A stretch of DNA of 64,000 bases from JAJCYL01 sp963664285. GTDB lineage: Bacteria > Bacteroidota > Bacteroidia > Cytophagales > Cyclobacteriaceae. The position numbers and the translations under genes were made by a program. Numbering within the stretch: the stretch's first letter is position 1; every line of letters begins with the position of its first letter. Below the pieces are notes generated by a model, which worked only from the letters and a program-made list of their open reading frames with translations, had not been told where the DNA came from and did no database searches. Below are positions 49,161 through 58,944 of the stretch, piece by piece. Where the stretch lies: the NCBI GenBank assembly GCA_963664285.2, contig CAXXNX010000047.1, positions 1 to 64,000 on the forward strand, in the 5' to 3' direction.

Positions 49161-50534
49161 TTAAGTGTTTTTCTCTTGTTCCAGTCTTTTAAAATAGGCC
49201 TTAGCTTCCTGCCTTACTTTTGGCGCTAATAAGACAGCAGATATCACAGTTGGAATTGACATTAATGCATAGGCAAAATCTATGAAACTAAAGACCGCTT
49301 GCAGGCTCAGTACGGAGCCGAGGATGATCAACATGATATACCAGTAGTTAAAATATTCACCATATTTAACGCCAACAAGGAATGAAAAACACTTTCTTCC
49401 GTAGTATGCTAATCCGAAAATGGTAGTTATCGCGAATATGGTTACACAGGTCATTAGGATATAAGGTCCGAAGCCCGGAATTCCTAATTCGAACGCCCTG
49501 GTCGTTAAACTTATGCCATTTGAGTCACCGTTCTGCCAGGCTCCCGTGACCAAAATTGATAATCCGGTAAGTGTACAAACCACCATGGTATCAATAAAGG
49601 GTTCCATCATTGCTACCAATCCTTCTCTTACCGGCTCCTTTGTTTGAGCGGCACCGTGCATCATGGGAGAGGTGCCAATTCCAGCTTCATTAGAAAAAGC
49701 AGCTCTTCTTGCCCCGGTAAGAATAATCATTCCTACCGCACCTCCAAGGGCTGCCTCTGCTGTAAAGGCATCTCTTAAGATCAAAAGGAAACTTGGTATT
49801 ACATTTTCGTAATACCTGATCATGATCAATAAAACCCCGAAGCCATAAAGTAGTACCATGGAAGGAACCAGTTTAGAAGCTACGCCTGCAATTCGTTTAA
49901 TACCACCAAAGATTACAATGGCCACCAAAATAGTAATGATCACACCCACTATAACATTAGAAACCAGGCTGTCCGGGGAAGCAATTCCCGCAGGATAGAG
50001 CATGACATCATGTACCACCTGGATTAACTGATTGGCTTGAAAAATTGGCGTGGCTCCAAAAAAACCTGCTACGCAAAAAAATATAGCTAGTGGTTTCCAT
50101 TTTTTCCCCAGGCCCTCAACTATTACATACATCGGCCCTCCCTGTATGTTGCCCTCCGAATCTTTTCCCCTATACATTACAGCCAATGTACAAGTGAAGA
50201 ACTTGGTGGCAATGCCAACCAGCGCACTGACTGACATCCAAAAAACTGCTCCCGGCCCTCCGGTTGCTATGGCTACAGCTACACCGCTTATGTTACCCAT
50301 ACCGACGGTCGCGGCCAGCGCTCCGGATAACGCTTGAAACTGGCTTATCTGTCCGGGATCATTTTCGTTGTGATATTTCCCTCTTAAAATGGCAACGGAA
50401 TGACCAAAATATTTATAAGGCAAAAACCTGGAATAGATCATGAAGAAAAAGCCTCCGCCCATCAATAGAATTAATAGTGGAGTGCCCCAAATAAAATTGG
50501 CTGCATCAATCGCCAATTGCTCAAGAAAACTCAT
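49161..50534 (-). CDS. sodium:alanine symporter (AGCS family)
   Basis: Inner-membrane Na+/amino-acid symporter of 457 residues with about ten TM helices. Family motifs are SQFQALSGALAATVGMGNIS and GPGAVFWMSVSALVG near the N-terminus, then GARRAAFSNEAGIGTSPMMHG, the AGCS signature. Imports alanine or glycine with sodium, which fits a marine lifestyle. Monocistronic and convergent with the PhnD-like gene. Intact. Confidence 0.93.
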   Translation of the reverse strand: MSFLEQLAIDAANFIWGTPLLILLMGGGFFFMIYSRFLPYKYFGHSVAILRGKYHNENDPGQISQFQALSGALAATVGMGNISGVAVAIATGGPGAVFWMSVSALVGIATKFFTCTLAVMYRGKDSEGNIQGGPMYVIVEGLGKKWKPLAIFFCVAGFFGATPIFQANQLIQVVHDVMLYPAGIASPDSLVSNVIVGVIITILVAIVIFGGIKRIAGVASKLVPSMVLLYGFGVLLIMIRYYENVIPSFLLILRDAFTAEAALGGAVGMIILTGARRAAFSNEAGIGTSPMMHGAAQTKEPVREGLVAMMEPFIDTMVVCTLTGLSILVTGAWQNGDSNGISLTTRAFELGIPGFGPYILMTCVTIFAITTIFGLAYYGRKCFSFLVGVKYGEYFNYWYIMLIILGSVLSLQAVFSFIDFAYALMSIPTVISAVLLAPKVRQEAKAYFKRLEQEKNT

Positions 50535-50618
50535 TGAAAATGTCCTGTTGTGTCAAAAAGGCCTCAATAATAGTTACCGGGTTGGTCTATAACAAATGGA
50601 TTGGGAAAGAATAAAGGT

Positions 50619-51437
50619 TTAATTGCCCTTATAGTTATCCAACAGTTTGCGTAGCTCTATAGTGGAGACCATTCCCTGGTTATTTTCCTTCATCCGCCGA
50701 ATATAATTCTTCTCCTGTTGTTGTACGGCAGTGAGCAATTGATAGTCGTTGGCTTCTTCCATAAATTCAAGACCCGGTTTCCAAAAATCCAGGAAGCCAT
50801 TTACTTCATCTTTGTGCAATGAGGTATTCAGGGTAATGTACTGGGGTGTCAATCGAATATGTATTAGCTCCAACCTTCTAAAATAGGGGTATTCATCTTT
50901 TTCAATTTCCCATAATTTCTTGAGTTGTTGATATTCGGAATTAAATAGATTAGCAAGGGAGGTTATCAATCCGGTAACCGCGGCTCCACCAGGAGCCAGT
51001 CCGATCGAAGGCTTTGGAAATTTTTGTTCGAAAGTTCTCTCCGTTTGGGGATTATATAATCTGTCATGTTCAAAAAATCCATCCATATGATTTCTCCCAT
51101 AAATAGTCAATCCTGGTAATTGATAAGTTACTTGTGACAAATAGATCTTATGTTCAATGCCCGAGATTGAGTAAACAATTAATTGTTTAGGTCCAAATCC
51201 AACCGCCGAGAAGTTAAGAGTATCACCCTGTGAAATCGTGATGCTAAAATCACCAGCTGCATTGGAAGCTGCGAATTTATTATAACCTTCAGTATATACG
51301 TTGACAAATGGAATGGGTAATGAGTCACTCGTACTAAGGATCTGCCCCCGAAATTCGACATTTTCCTGAGCAAAAAGCTTGTCCCCCAATAAGGTAAGCA
51401 ATGCAATTGAACCGAATATGTAAGAAAAAATATTCAC
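50619..51437 (-). CDS. CarboxypepD_reg-like domain protein
   Basis: 272 residues with a signal peptide (IFSYIFGSIALLTLLGDKLF). A carboxypeptidase regulatory-like beta-sandwich follows, with FRGQILSTSDSLPIPFVNVY, SNAAGDFSITISQGDTLNFS and GFGPKQLIVYSI, the N-terminal module of many Bacteroidota surface proteins. The C-terminal half has no recognised domain. Probably periplasmic or outer-membrane associated; no SusC or SusD gene adjoins it. Confidence 0.8.
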   Translation of the reverse strand: MNIFSYIFGSIALLTLLGDKLFAQENVEFRGQILSTSDSLPIPFVNVYTEGYNKFAASNAAGDFSITISQGDTLNFSAVGFGPKQLIVYSISGIEHKIYLSQVTYQLPGLTIYGRNHMDGFFEHDRLYNPQTERTFEQKFPKPSIGLAPGGAAVTGLITSLANLFNSEYQQLKKLWEIEKDEYPYFRRLELIHIRLTPQYITLNTSLHKDEVNGFLDFWKPGLEFMEEANDYQLLTAVQQQEKNYIRRMKENNQGMVSTIELRKLLDNYKGN

Positions 51438-51499
51438 TGTATCCCAAATAAATGCAATTTAAGAGAAAAAGTTCGCCTCTATTTTAAGGGCGCATCCGG

Positions 51500-52243
51500 T
51501 CAGAATAGGTTCTCGGTAACTATTGCCAAGCCGGCAGCAAGTGAGCTAATCATAATTTTCTTCAAACTAAGCTGATGTTCCGGATTGCTTTCAAAGAAAA
51601 TGGTAGTTGAAATTTTTAGAAAACTGCCACTGACTAGTGCAAACAATATCACAAAACCTGTGTCAGAAATCAAGTTGTCATGAGCTATTTGATCACTCGC
51701 CAACAAACCCAGAGGTGATGCTAACGCAAAAATGGCTAGAAAAATCAAGGGCTTAAGCTTTGTTTTGAAATGACAAGTTACGACTGACATTAGGGCAAAA
51801 GCGGCAGGTATTTTATGAAGTAATATTCCTATTAACAATGCATTAGATTGGTGATGTTCATGTATAGTGCTCGGATGAGCCAGCAGTGATCCCTCCATGA
51901 AGGCATGAAAACACAATGCAATGAGCATTGAAATACTCGTTGTCATTGTATGACCTTTTGAATGATCGTGGGAGTGTAAATGACCATGTTCGACACCGGA
52001 AGTGAAATATTCGAGGAAGATCTGGGTGAAGAAACCTACCAGGATCATTGACCCAATTAATTCTCTGGAACCATTGCGGTCAAATAATTCCGGCAGAATG
52101 TGAATTACCGTTATACCAAAAAGGTAAGCGCCAGAAAAGATTAGTGCAAGGTTGAAATACTCACCCTTCCATTTGGGAACTATAAATACAACCAGTCCCG
52201 CCAGGAAGGTTACTACAAAAAGTAAAGCAAAACTCGAATACAC
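51500..52243 (-). CDS. ZIP family metal transporter
   Basis: 247 residues with eight predicted TM helices. The His-rich loop HGHLHSHDHSKGH between TM3 and TM4 and the TM4/TM5 motifs CFHAFMEGSLLAHPS and LHKIPAAFALMSV (paired His and Glu metal ligands) are those of ZIP zinc/iron importers. It lies 9 bp from the ApbE stop on the same strand, so the two are probably co-transcribed. Metal specificity cannot be told. Confidence 0.88.
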   Translation of the reverse strand: MYSSFALLFVVTFLAGLVVFIVPKWKGEYFNLALIFSGAYLFGITVIHILPELFDRNGSRELIGSMILVGFFTQIFLEYFTSGVEHGHLHSHDHSKGHTMTTSISMLIALCFHAFMEGSLLAHPSTIHEHHQSNALLIGILLHKIPAAFALMSVVTCHFKTKLKPLIFLAIFALASPLGLLASDQIAHDNLISDTGFVILFALVSGSFLKISTTIFFESNPEHQLSLKKIMISSLAAGLAIVTENLF

Positions 52244-52252
52244 AATATCTAG

Positions 52253-53272
52253 TTAAAACTGTCTCCTGATCAGGTCCTCAGCGCCCTTCGTCGCTAAACC
52301 ATGCAATTCCCCGGAGTGATCAGCATAAATGAAGAAGGCATCCACCGAATCCAGATGATTGACAATTTCCAATGATTTTTCTATCCCCAATACCATAAAA
52401 CCAGTCGCCAAGGCATCAGCCTTCATACATTTATTACTAAATACCGAAACACTTAGTAACGAATGCTCTACCGGAAACCCAGTGAATGGGCTGATGGTAT
52501 GTACATATTTCTTTCCATCCTTTTCATAAAAGTTGCGGTAATTTCCGGATGTGGCTATTGAACCATTTTCAATTATTGCCGTGGCAAAGAGTTCACGCTC
52601 CAACAATGAAACCGTCGGATCTTCAATACCTATCCTCCATGCTTTCCCTTCCGGATTTCGACCACTGCATCTTACTTCTCCGCCAATCTCAACCATGTAA
52701 TCCTTCATTCCTTTGGACTCAAGAAATTCACAAAGCACGTCAACAGCATATCCCTTGGCAATGGCGCCGAAATCCAATTGCACATTGGGCTCTTTTCTTA
52801 CCTGATTTTCTTCAAATGATATCTTTTTGAATCCTATTAAATTTCTGAGAGAATCGATGTCCAGACTGTCTATCGTTCTCCTTCTCCCCGGACCAAAACC
52901 CCAGGCATTCACCAGGGGAGCTACTGTAGGATCAAACGCCCCGGAAGTAATGCTAAATGCTTCCTGACTTAATTTCAAAACGGAGTAGAAATAAGGGCCA
53001 GCAAAATTCAGGGTATCATTTCGATTAAAAATACTGATCTCAGAATTTTCAATGTATGTGGAAAGTGATTGATTAAGGGCGTTCAATATTGAATCAACAG
53101 AAACCTGAAAATCTCGCCATTCTTCATCAAAATATTTGATATTGTAGTCAATTGGACCCATTGTCTTACCTCGTAACTCAGTGTAGTTTGTCAATCGATT
53201 GTCTGTTTGATACTTCCATATAAACAGAAGTATGATTACAATTCCTACAGGTATAAGTTTCCTTTTGTCCAA
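52253..53272 (-). CDS. apbE: FAD:protein FMN transferase
   Basis: 339 residues, membrane-anchored periplasmic flavin transferase (N-terminal helix LIPVGIVIILLFIWKY). It attaches FMN to Thr of NqrB, NqrC, RnfG and similar proteins. Family blocks are FDPTVAPLVNAWGFGPGRR, QLDFGAIAKGYAVDVLCEFL, YMVEIGGEVRCSGRNPEGK and the C-terminal KCMKADALATGFMVLG with the metal-binding Asp and Thr-like position. Upstream of the ZIP gene in a two-gene operon. Intact. Confidence 0.93.
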   Translation of the reverse strand: MDKRKLIPVGIVIILLFIWKYQTDNRLTNYTELRGKTMGPIDYNIKYFDEEWRDFQVSVDSILNALNQSLSTYIENSEISIFNRNDTLNFAGPYFYSVLKLSQEAFSITSGAFDPTVAPLVNAWGFGPGRRRTIDSLDIDSLRNLIGFKKISFEENQVRKEPNVQLDFGAIAKGYAVDVLCEFLESKGMKDYMVEIGGEVRCSGRNPEGKAWRIGIEDPTVSLLERELFATAIIENGSIATSGNYRNFYEKDGKKYVHTISPFTGFPVEHSLLSVSVFSNKCMKADALATGFMVLGIEKSLEIVNHLDSVDAFFIYADHSGELHGLATKGAEDLIRRQF

Positions 53273-53377
53273 TGTCTTTCAGTCATTTAAATAAACGGCG
53301 AAGTTAGTGCCCACTCGTATAAAAGGACCATTTATATGGTAAAATAGCTTGTACCTTTTCTTCTCAATCTTTAATAA

Positions 53378-54946
53378 ATGAATAGTACAATAAAGGTTAT
53401 TGTTTTCTCTCTTTTTGCACTGATAACCGGATTCTCTTTGGGTGTTAGGGAAAGCCAGTTACTACCAATTGATATGAATGGCGCTCAAAAGTTGATAGGC
53501 ATAGAATTTTCAGGCACCCAAAAAGATACGATGCTGACTTACCTGGAACAAAACCTGGAGGGCTATGACTCCATGCGGGCACATAGTTCCAATCTTCAAA
53601 ATGACATTGTTCCACCTCTTTATTTTGATCCTCTCCCAAACGGATTTACTTACAACGAGGGTCAAAGAGCAATTGATTGGCAACTGTCAGAGAATGTCTT
53701 ACTACCAGCAAATCCCAATAATCTTGCTTTTTTTACCGTGGCCCAACTCTCAACCCTGATTCGAACCAGAAAAATCACTTCTCTCGCTCTGACCAAATAC
53801 TATATCGACCGCATCAAAAAGTATGACTCAAAATTATTAAGTGTTGTAACCCTAACGGAAGAACTTGGTCTAAAACAGGCAAAAATTGCCGATAAGGAAA
53901 TATCCAATGGCGATTACCGTGGGCCTTTACATGGAATTCCATATGGAATCAAAGACCTGTTTGCGGTAGAGGGCTATAAGACCACTTGGGGAGCAATGCC
54001 ATTTAAGGACCAAGTCCTTGACTACAATGCCGCCATCGTGGAAAAACTGGAGGAGGCAGGTGCTGTGCTCATCGCTAAACTTACTTCGGGTGCACTGGCC
54101 CGGGGAGATGTATGGTTTGGCGGTCAAACGAAAAATCCTTGGGATCTGGAGCAAGGAGCCAGCGGGTCCTCTGCAGGATCGGGGCCAACCTACGGCACCG
54201 TGAGTCGTTTTGGGGCAATGCCTTTGTCCTGGACCATGGACAAACCCGGACCCATTTGCCGAAGTGTTTTGGATTGCGCCCTCGTTTTCGACGCAATAAG
54301 AGGAAAAGATCTCCGAGATCGCACCACAAGGGATGCACCGTTTAATTTTCAACCAGAAATAGAGTTGGCCGATTTAAGAATAGGATATCTCATTGATCAA
54401 TTTGAAAGTGACACTTCAAGCAATTCCGTCAACAATGAAAAAACCCTTGAGATCTTCCGCTCAATGGGAGCCGATTTTCGGCCGGTAACGCTGCCTCAAA
54501 AAATTCCTTACAATGTATTTGACATCATTTTAAGATCCGAAGCAGGAGCATTCTTTGAAGAATTAGTCAGATCTGGGCGAGATAGCCTAATGGTACAGCA
54601 AGACAAGCAGTCGAGAGCGAATTCATTACGTCAAAGCCGGTTTATCCCTGCGGTAGAATACCTTCAAGCCAACCGTCACCGCTCTGTATTGATCGAACGA
54701 ATGCATGAAATTATGAAAGACCTTGATGTACTAATTTCACCCACTTTTGGCGGTCGTCAAATGTTGATTACTAATTTAACCGGTCATCCTGCGGTTGCTA
54801 TACCTAATGGTCTTGATGAAGATGGGCACCCCACTTCTATTACCCTGGTAGGAAACCTTTTTGATGAAGCCACAATTTTGGCAGTAGCTGGAAAGTTCCA
54901 GAAGGCCACGGATTTTGACGAGATGCATCCTTCCGGTTTCCGTTAA
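53378..54946 (+). CDS. amidase signature enzyme with internal deletion of the nucleophile region
   Basis: Secreted amidase-family protein, 522 residues. ALTKYYIDRIKKYD and GPLHGIPYGIKDLFAVEGYK give the catalytic Lys, and QGASGSSAGSG the Gly/Ser-rich segment with the cis-Ser. In the family this segment is followed by about 30 residues including the nucleophilic Ser (in GTETxGSI) and the stretch up to GLRPTYG. Here GSSAGSG is joined directly to PTYGTVSRFGAMPLSWTMDK, so the nucleophile is missing while the frame is kept. The rest, to the C-terminal TNLTGHPAVAIPNG, is normal. It should not hydrolyse amides. Confidence 0.82.
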   Translation: MNSTIKVIVFSLFALITGFSLGVRESQLLPIDMNGAQKLIGIEFSGTQKDTMLTYLEQNLEGYDSMRAHSSNLQNDIVPPLYFDPLPNGFTYNEGQRAIDWQLSENVLLPANPNNLAFFTVAQLSTLIRTRKITSLALTKYYIDRIKKYDSKLLSVVTLTEELGLKQAKIADKEISNGDYRGPLHGIPYGIKDLFAVEGYKTTWGAMPFKDQVLDYNAAIVEKLEEAGAVLIAKLTSGALARGDVWFGGQTKNPWDLEQGASGSSAGSGPTYGTVSRFGAMPLSWTMDKPGPICRSVLDCALVFDAIRGKDLRDRTTRDAPFNFQPEIELADLRIGYLIDQFESDTSSNSVNNEKTLEIFRSMGADFRPVTLPQKIPYNVFDIILRSEAGAFFEELVRSGRDSLMVQQDKQSRANSLRQSRFIPAVEYLQANRHRSVLIERMHEIMKDLDVLISPTFGGRQMLITNLTGHPAVAIPNGLDEDGHPTSITLVGNLFDEATILAVAGKFQKATDFDEMHPSGFR

Positions 54947-54962
54947 GTGATCGACTCAGTTC

Positions 54963-55067
54963 CTGATAGACTCTCGAAGTTTTGAAACTGTATTCTTTAA
55001 TTATAATACAACACTATCGTCCGAGGAAATCGAGTCGGACCCATAAAGTTTGCTGATAGACTCTCGA
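54963..55067. repeat. 15-bp direct repeats with a REP-like core
   Basis: CTGATAGACTCTCGA occurs at 54963-54977 and again at 55053-55067, 90 bp apart, in the gap between the amidase and the threonine synthase pseudogene. The first copy runs into GAAGTTTTGAAA, which is also the centre of the palindromes near the RAYT gene (16603 and 18293), but the opposite arm is not complementary here. The meaning is unclear. Confidence 0.45.
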
Positions 55068-55098
55068 CTGAAGAAGCAAAGTTACCAATCACTTTAAA

Positions 55099-56226
55099 CT
55101 ACAAATTCTCCACATACTTATAACCACTCCCGGTATTCACCAATACCACACATTCATCGGGTGTAATCCAACCTGACATCAACAATTTCTTAAGGGCTAT
55201 CAGTAAAGATCCTCCTTCCGGGGCTACAAATAGTCCTTCCTCCTTAGCCATCTCTTTCACACCCAGGATCATTTCTTCATCACTGACGGATATTGCCGTA
55301 CCCTTACTTTCATAGATCGCTTTGAGCACCAGATGGTCGGCGAAAGCCTTGGGCACGCACATGCCATTGGCTATCGTAGAAGCGTTTTCATAAAAATCCG
55401 AATCTGTGCGACCCTGGTGAAAAGTGTCTACAATAGGTTTGCAATTTTCTGCCTGAACTGCTACCATACGCGGCCTCACTGACCCTATCCATCCCAATTC
55501 TTCCATTTCATCAAAAGCCTTCCACATGCCTATCAGTCCGGTGCCTCCTCCTGTTGGGTAGATAATCACCCCCGGAACTTGCCAATTCAATTGTTCCACA
55601 ATCTCATAAGCCATTGTTTTCTTTCCTTCTACCCGATAAGGTTCTCTAAGTGTAGAAATATTAAACCAATCCTCATTCCGATCAGCAATCGCCTACCCAC
55701 AATCACTGATATTGCCATTCACAAATTCCAGGTGTGCCCCAAAATACCGGCACTCTTTTTTGAATACTTCGGGAGTTTGCGTAGGCATGAAAATATGGGC
55801 TTCAATCCCCACTTTGGCGCAATAGGCCGACATTGCTCCCCCCGCATTTCCAGCGGTGGGGATTACACATTTTTTAATTCCCATTTCATGAGCCCTGGAT
55901 ACTGCCATGGCCAGCCCCCTTGCTTTGAATGAACCGGTTGGATTAAGTGACTCGTCTTTTATGAAAAGCGCTTGCAACCCAATCTTTTTGGTCAGACTTT
56001 CCGCTTGAATCAAAGGAGTAAACCCCTCTCCCAAATTGAGAATAAATTGATCATCCAAGACCGGAAGCATTTCCCTGTAACACCAAAGACTAGCTGGTCG
56101 ACCTCTCAAGGCTGTTTTTGGGAAATCACGAACGTAATAATCGACTAACAAAGATTTACCACAGATTTTGTAAACCGTGTGGGTCTCATGCTTCGAGTAA
56201 GGCTCTGCACAAACCGAACACTTCAA
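55099..56226 (-). pseudogene. threonine synthase, in-frame amber codon
   Basis: PLP enzyme that would convert O-phosphohomoserine to threonine, about 375 residues. It has an N-terminal Cys pair (CSVC ... ICGK), LGEGFTPLIQAESL, the PLP-lysine motif ESLNPTGSFKARGLAMAV, and PTAGNAGGAMSAYCA. A TAG at 55693-55695 interrupts NGNISDCG-AIADRNEDWF. The same frame then continues through YPTGGGTGLIGMWKAFDE (the glycine-rich phosphate loop) to the stop at 55099. A single nonsense change, probably from AAG or similar, is the only lesion. Readthrough is not supported by anything else seen. Confidence 0.85.
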
Positions 56227-56404
56227 CCGACTAAAAAACTAACCGAAGAACCCGTTTGTGGTTCTCTTTCCGCAATAGTCAACATTAATTTCTGAGTTTA
56301 AGGTTACTGGACTCCCAATAATATTAATCTGGTTTCGACGAGATTAGTTCCCACTAATCCCTGAATGAAAAAAATGATCCTTGGGCGGAAAAATTAAGTG
56401 ATGG

Positions 56405-57066
56405 TTAAGGCTTTATCGCCCTCACCATTTCAAACTTTCCGGGTGGCCCGGGTAATTCCTCCACTTTAAATCCCATTGATCTCAGATTTCTTTTGAACTG
56501 ACCCTGGGCGCAATAGGTTACCAGAACTGCTCCGGGTTTCATCGCGTGCTTTACCTTTTGAATAACTGGCGACTCCCAAATTTCGGGTTGTTTACCTGGC
56601 GCAAAGGCATCAAAATAGACCAAATCATAGAAAGTCGCAGGAATTTCAACCGTTTCAAAAGTCTGGTTCAATTTCTGAAGAGAGAAATGCGAGGTAATAC
56701 TTCCCACTTCATTCCATTCAAACTGATGAAGCTTAAGGAACAGCTCTTTCTCTTGCTTGAGCTGTTTATAATAATTCAATTTTTCATAAATCGAAGATGG
56801 CAGAGGAAAAGCTTCGATTCCCGAATATGAGATTCGGACCTTATCCTGATAAAGTAAGGTTGAAAAGCATTCAAACCGGTGCCAAATCCAATTTCAAGGA
56901 TTTGGATTTCGGAAATCATCCTTTTTAAGACATACTTTAATCCGCTCTCAATGAAAACATACTTTGATTCCTGGATTGCGCCATGGGAAGAATGATACGT
57001 CTCATCTAATTCAGAATTTCTCAGGGAATGTGAACCGTCGCCGGTAATGATTATCTGTAATGACAT
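56405..57066 (-). pseudogene. MnmD/MnmC-type tRNA methyltransferase domain protein, frameshifted
   Basis: SAM-dependent methyltransferase of the kind that completes mnm5U at tRNA position 34. The N-terminal frame has ITGDGSHSLRNSELDETYHS and HGAIQESKYVF, then motif I ILEIGFGTGLNA. One base shift near 56862 then leads to LLYQDKVRISYSGIEAFPLP and YYKQLKQEKELFLKLHQFEW, followed by YDLVYFDAFAPGKQPEIWES and GAVLVTYCAQGQFKRNLRSM. The FAPGKQPEIW block is diagnostic. Restored length is about 220 residues, normal for the stand-alone MnmD form. Confidence 0.82.
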
Positions 57067-57151
57067 ACAAGCCTGTGTCGATAATTAGAAGTTATATTAA
57101 TCAATTTGATAGGCAAAATCTCTTGGAGATCGAAATGACGATGAATTGTAA

Positions 57152-57631
57152 TTATTCACTTACAATCAAAACCGTGGCGTGAGCGGAAATCCCTTCTTCT
57201 TTACCAACAAACCCCAACTTCTCCGTAGTAGTTGCTTTGATCGCAATATCCTCAATCTCAATTCTCATCACTTGGGCAATGCACTGCTGCATCTCAGGTA
57301 TCAGGTGACTGATTTTTGGTTTCTGCAAACAAACGATTGAATCGATGTTCCCCACTTCATAGCCTTTACTTCGTATCAATTCTATCACTTGGGCTAATAA
57401 CTTTTTGCTATCAATGCCTTTATACTGTGGATCTGTGTCTGGAAAGTGAAAACCAATATCCCGTAAGTTTGCAGCGCCCAAAAGCGCATCGCAGATAACA
57501 TGGATCAAAACATCCGCATCCGAATGGCCAACTGAGCCCTTTGTATGTTCAATCCTTATACCACCAAGCCACAGGTCATAACCTTCAGCCAATTGGTGCA
57601 CGTCATATCCAGTCCCAACTCTTATGTTCAT
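57152..57631 (-). CDS. ispF: 2-C-methyl-D-erythritol 2,4-cyclodiphosphate synthase
   Basis: 159 residues, trimeric zinc enzyme of the non-mevalonate isoprenoid pathway. VGTGYDVHQLAEG carries the metal-binding DxH, SVGHSDADVLIHVICDALLG the second His and the active-site Asp, DIGFHFPDTDPQYKGIDS the loop, and IKATTTEKLGFVGKEEGI the conserved C-terminal block. Its start overlaps the M16 peptidase stop by 4 bp. It feeds the polyprenyl synthetase elsewhere in the window. Confidence 0.97.
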   Translation of the reverse strand: MNIRVGTGYDVHQLAEGYDLWLGGIRIEHTKGSVGHSDADVLIHVICDALLGAANLRDIGFHFPDTDPQYKGIDSKKLLAQVIELIRSKGYEVGNIDSIVCLQKPKISHLIPEMQQCIAQVMRIEIEDIAIKATTTEKLGFVGKEEGISAHATVLIVSE

Positions 57632-58869
57632 ACTGCCTTTGATTTATAATAAAGCGATGAACAATTTTTTCTTGATAAAATTGTCTTAGATACCGTAGTA
57701 ATATCTGAAGAGGTGATTTTTCCTATTTTATCTTTCTCCAAATTAACCCAGTTCGGGTCCCCGATTACCGCTCCTAGAGCTAAATTCATTGCTCTGTTGA
57801 GCAATTCAACCTCACTAAATTCAATCGATGTAAGGGCCTGATTTTTAACTTTACCTAATTCTTTTTCCTCAGGCCCCTGTGAAACTAATTCTTCAAGTAC
57901 CTGCCAGATTTTTTCATCAGCCGTAGCAAAATCTATATTTTTATTGAGTTTACCACTCACAACTAAAAGTCCCGGATCCAGGGAACCAGTTATATACGCG
58001 TTAATTGTATTAAATATTTGATCTTTCACAACCATCCTGTCATATAATCTCGATGACTTACCCCTTCCAATTAAGTCACTCATCAAGTCAACCACGTAAT
58101 AATTCTCTGATATTCTCGCCGGCATATGAAATACCTTGTATAATGCATTTAATGGAACATCTGCGTCAACCTCCAAAGACCGTTCATTTATCTGTTCAGG
58201 CTCAGCGGTCAATTTTCTGACGTTATTATTACCTCTTTTGATTCCACCAAAATATTTCTCACTCAGTCTTTTAACGTCGCCTGCTTCAACATTACCTGCA
58301 ACTACTAATATGGCATTATTTGGCGTGTAATGTCTATAAAAAAAGTTTCTCACCTCATCCATAGTGGCCTCTTCAATATGAGAAATGTCTTTCCCGATAG
58401 TTGCCCATTTGTAAGGATGTAGTTCATAAGCCAGTGGTCTCAGTTTCAACCAGACGTCTCCATAAGGCTGGTTTAAGTATCTCTGTTTGAATTCTTCGAT
58501 TACCACCTTTCGCTGAACTTCAAGTACTTCCGGATTGAACGACAGGGTCAACATCCTATCTGATTCGAGCCAAAAGCCGGTTTCCAGGTTGACCGCCGGT
58601 AATGTTATGTAGTAGTTTGTTATATCCGGTGTGGTAAAGGCATTATTCTCACCCCCCACTTTCTGTAAAACTTCGTCATAATTTTCAATATGTTTGGAAC
58701 CGCCAAACATTAAATGTTCGAATAAATGTGCAAAGCCAGTCTTATTTTCATCCTCATCCCTGGATCCCACATCGTAGAGAATATTAATAGCGGCTAAGGT
58801 GGTTGACTTGTCTTGATGGACGATCACACGTAATCCATTTTCCAGTTCAAACTGCTCGAATTCAGTCAT
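57628..58869 (-). CDS. M16 family zinc metallopeptidase (insulinase-like)
   Basis: 413 residues, two M16 half-domains. The inverted zinc motif HxxEH is HLFEHLMFG (residues about 46-54), with the downstream Glu in VVIEEFKQRYLNQPYGDVW. The C-terminal non-catalytic half runs from NNAILVVAGNVEAGDVKRL to the end. No signal peptide is visible, so it is probably cytoplasmic or exported another way. The stop overlaps the ispF start by 4 bp, so the two are translationally coupled. Bacteroidota often carry M16 genes in pairs; only one is seen here. Confidence 0.9.
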   Translation of the reverse strand: MTEFEQFELENGLRVIVHQDKSTTLAAINILYDVGSRDEDENKTGFAHLFEHLMFGGSKHIENYDEVLQKVGGENNAFTTPDITNYYITLPAVNLETGFWLESDRMLTLSFNPEVLEVQRKVVIEEFKQRYLNQPYGDVWLKLRPLAYELHPYKWATIGKDISHIEEATMDEVRNFFYRHYTPNNAILVVAGNVEAGDVKRLSEKYFGGIKRGNNNVRKLTAEPEQINERSLEVDADVPLNALYKVFHMPARISENYYVVDLMSDLIGRGKSSRLYDRMVVKDQIFNTINAYITGSLDPGLLVVSGKLNKNIDFATADEKIWQVLEELVSQGPEEKELGKVKNQALTSIEFSEVELLNRAMNLALGAVIGDPNWVNLEKDKIGKITSSDITTVSKTILSRKNCSSLYYKSKAV

Positions 58870-58935
58870 AAAAATTTAATTAAAGGCCGCAAAAATAATT
58901 ATTCAACCTTCCTTTTCCTGATTTATCAATCCCTT

Positions 58936-58943
58936 TAGCTTTG
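58936..58943 (+). promoter_or_regulatory. possible -7 box before the E1 gene
   Basis: TAGCTTTG at 58936-58943 matches TAnnTTTG. It sits immediately before the ATG at 58945, which would put the transcript start inside the first codons. That favours the second Met (58969) as the real start. No clear -33 TTG is present, so this is tentative. Confidence 0.35.
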
Positions 58944-58944
58944 A

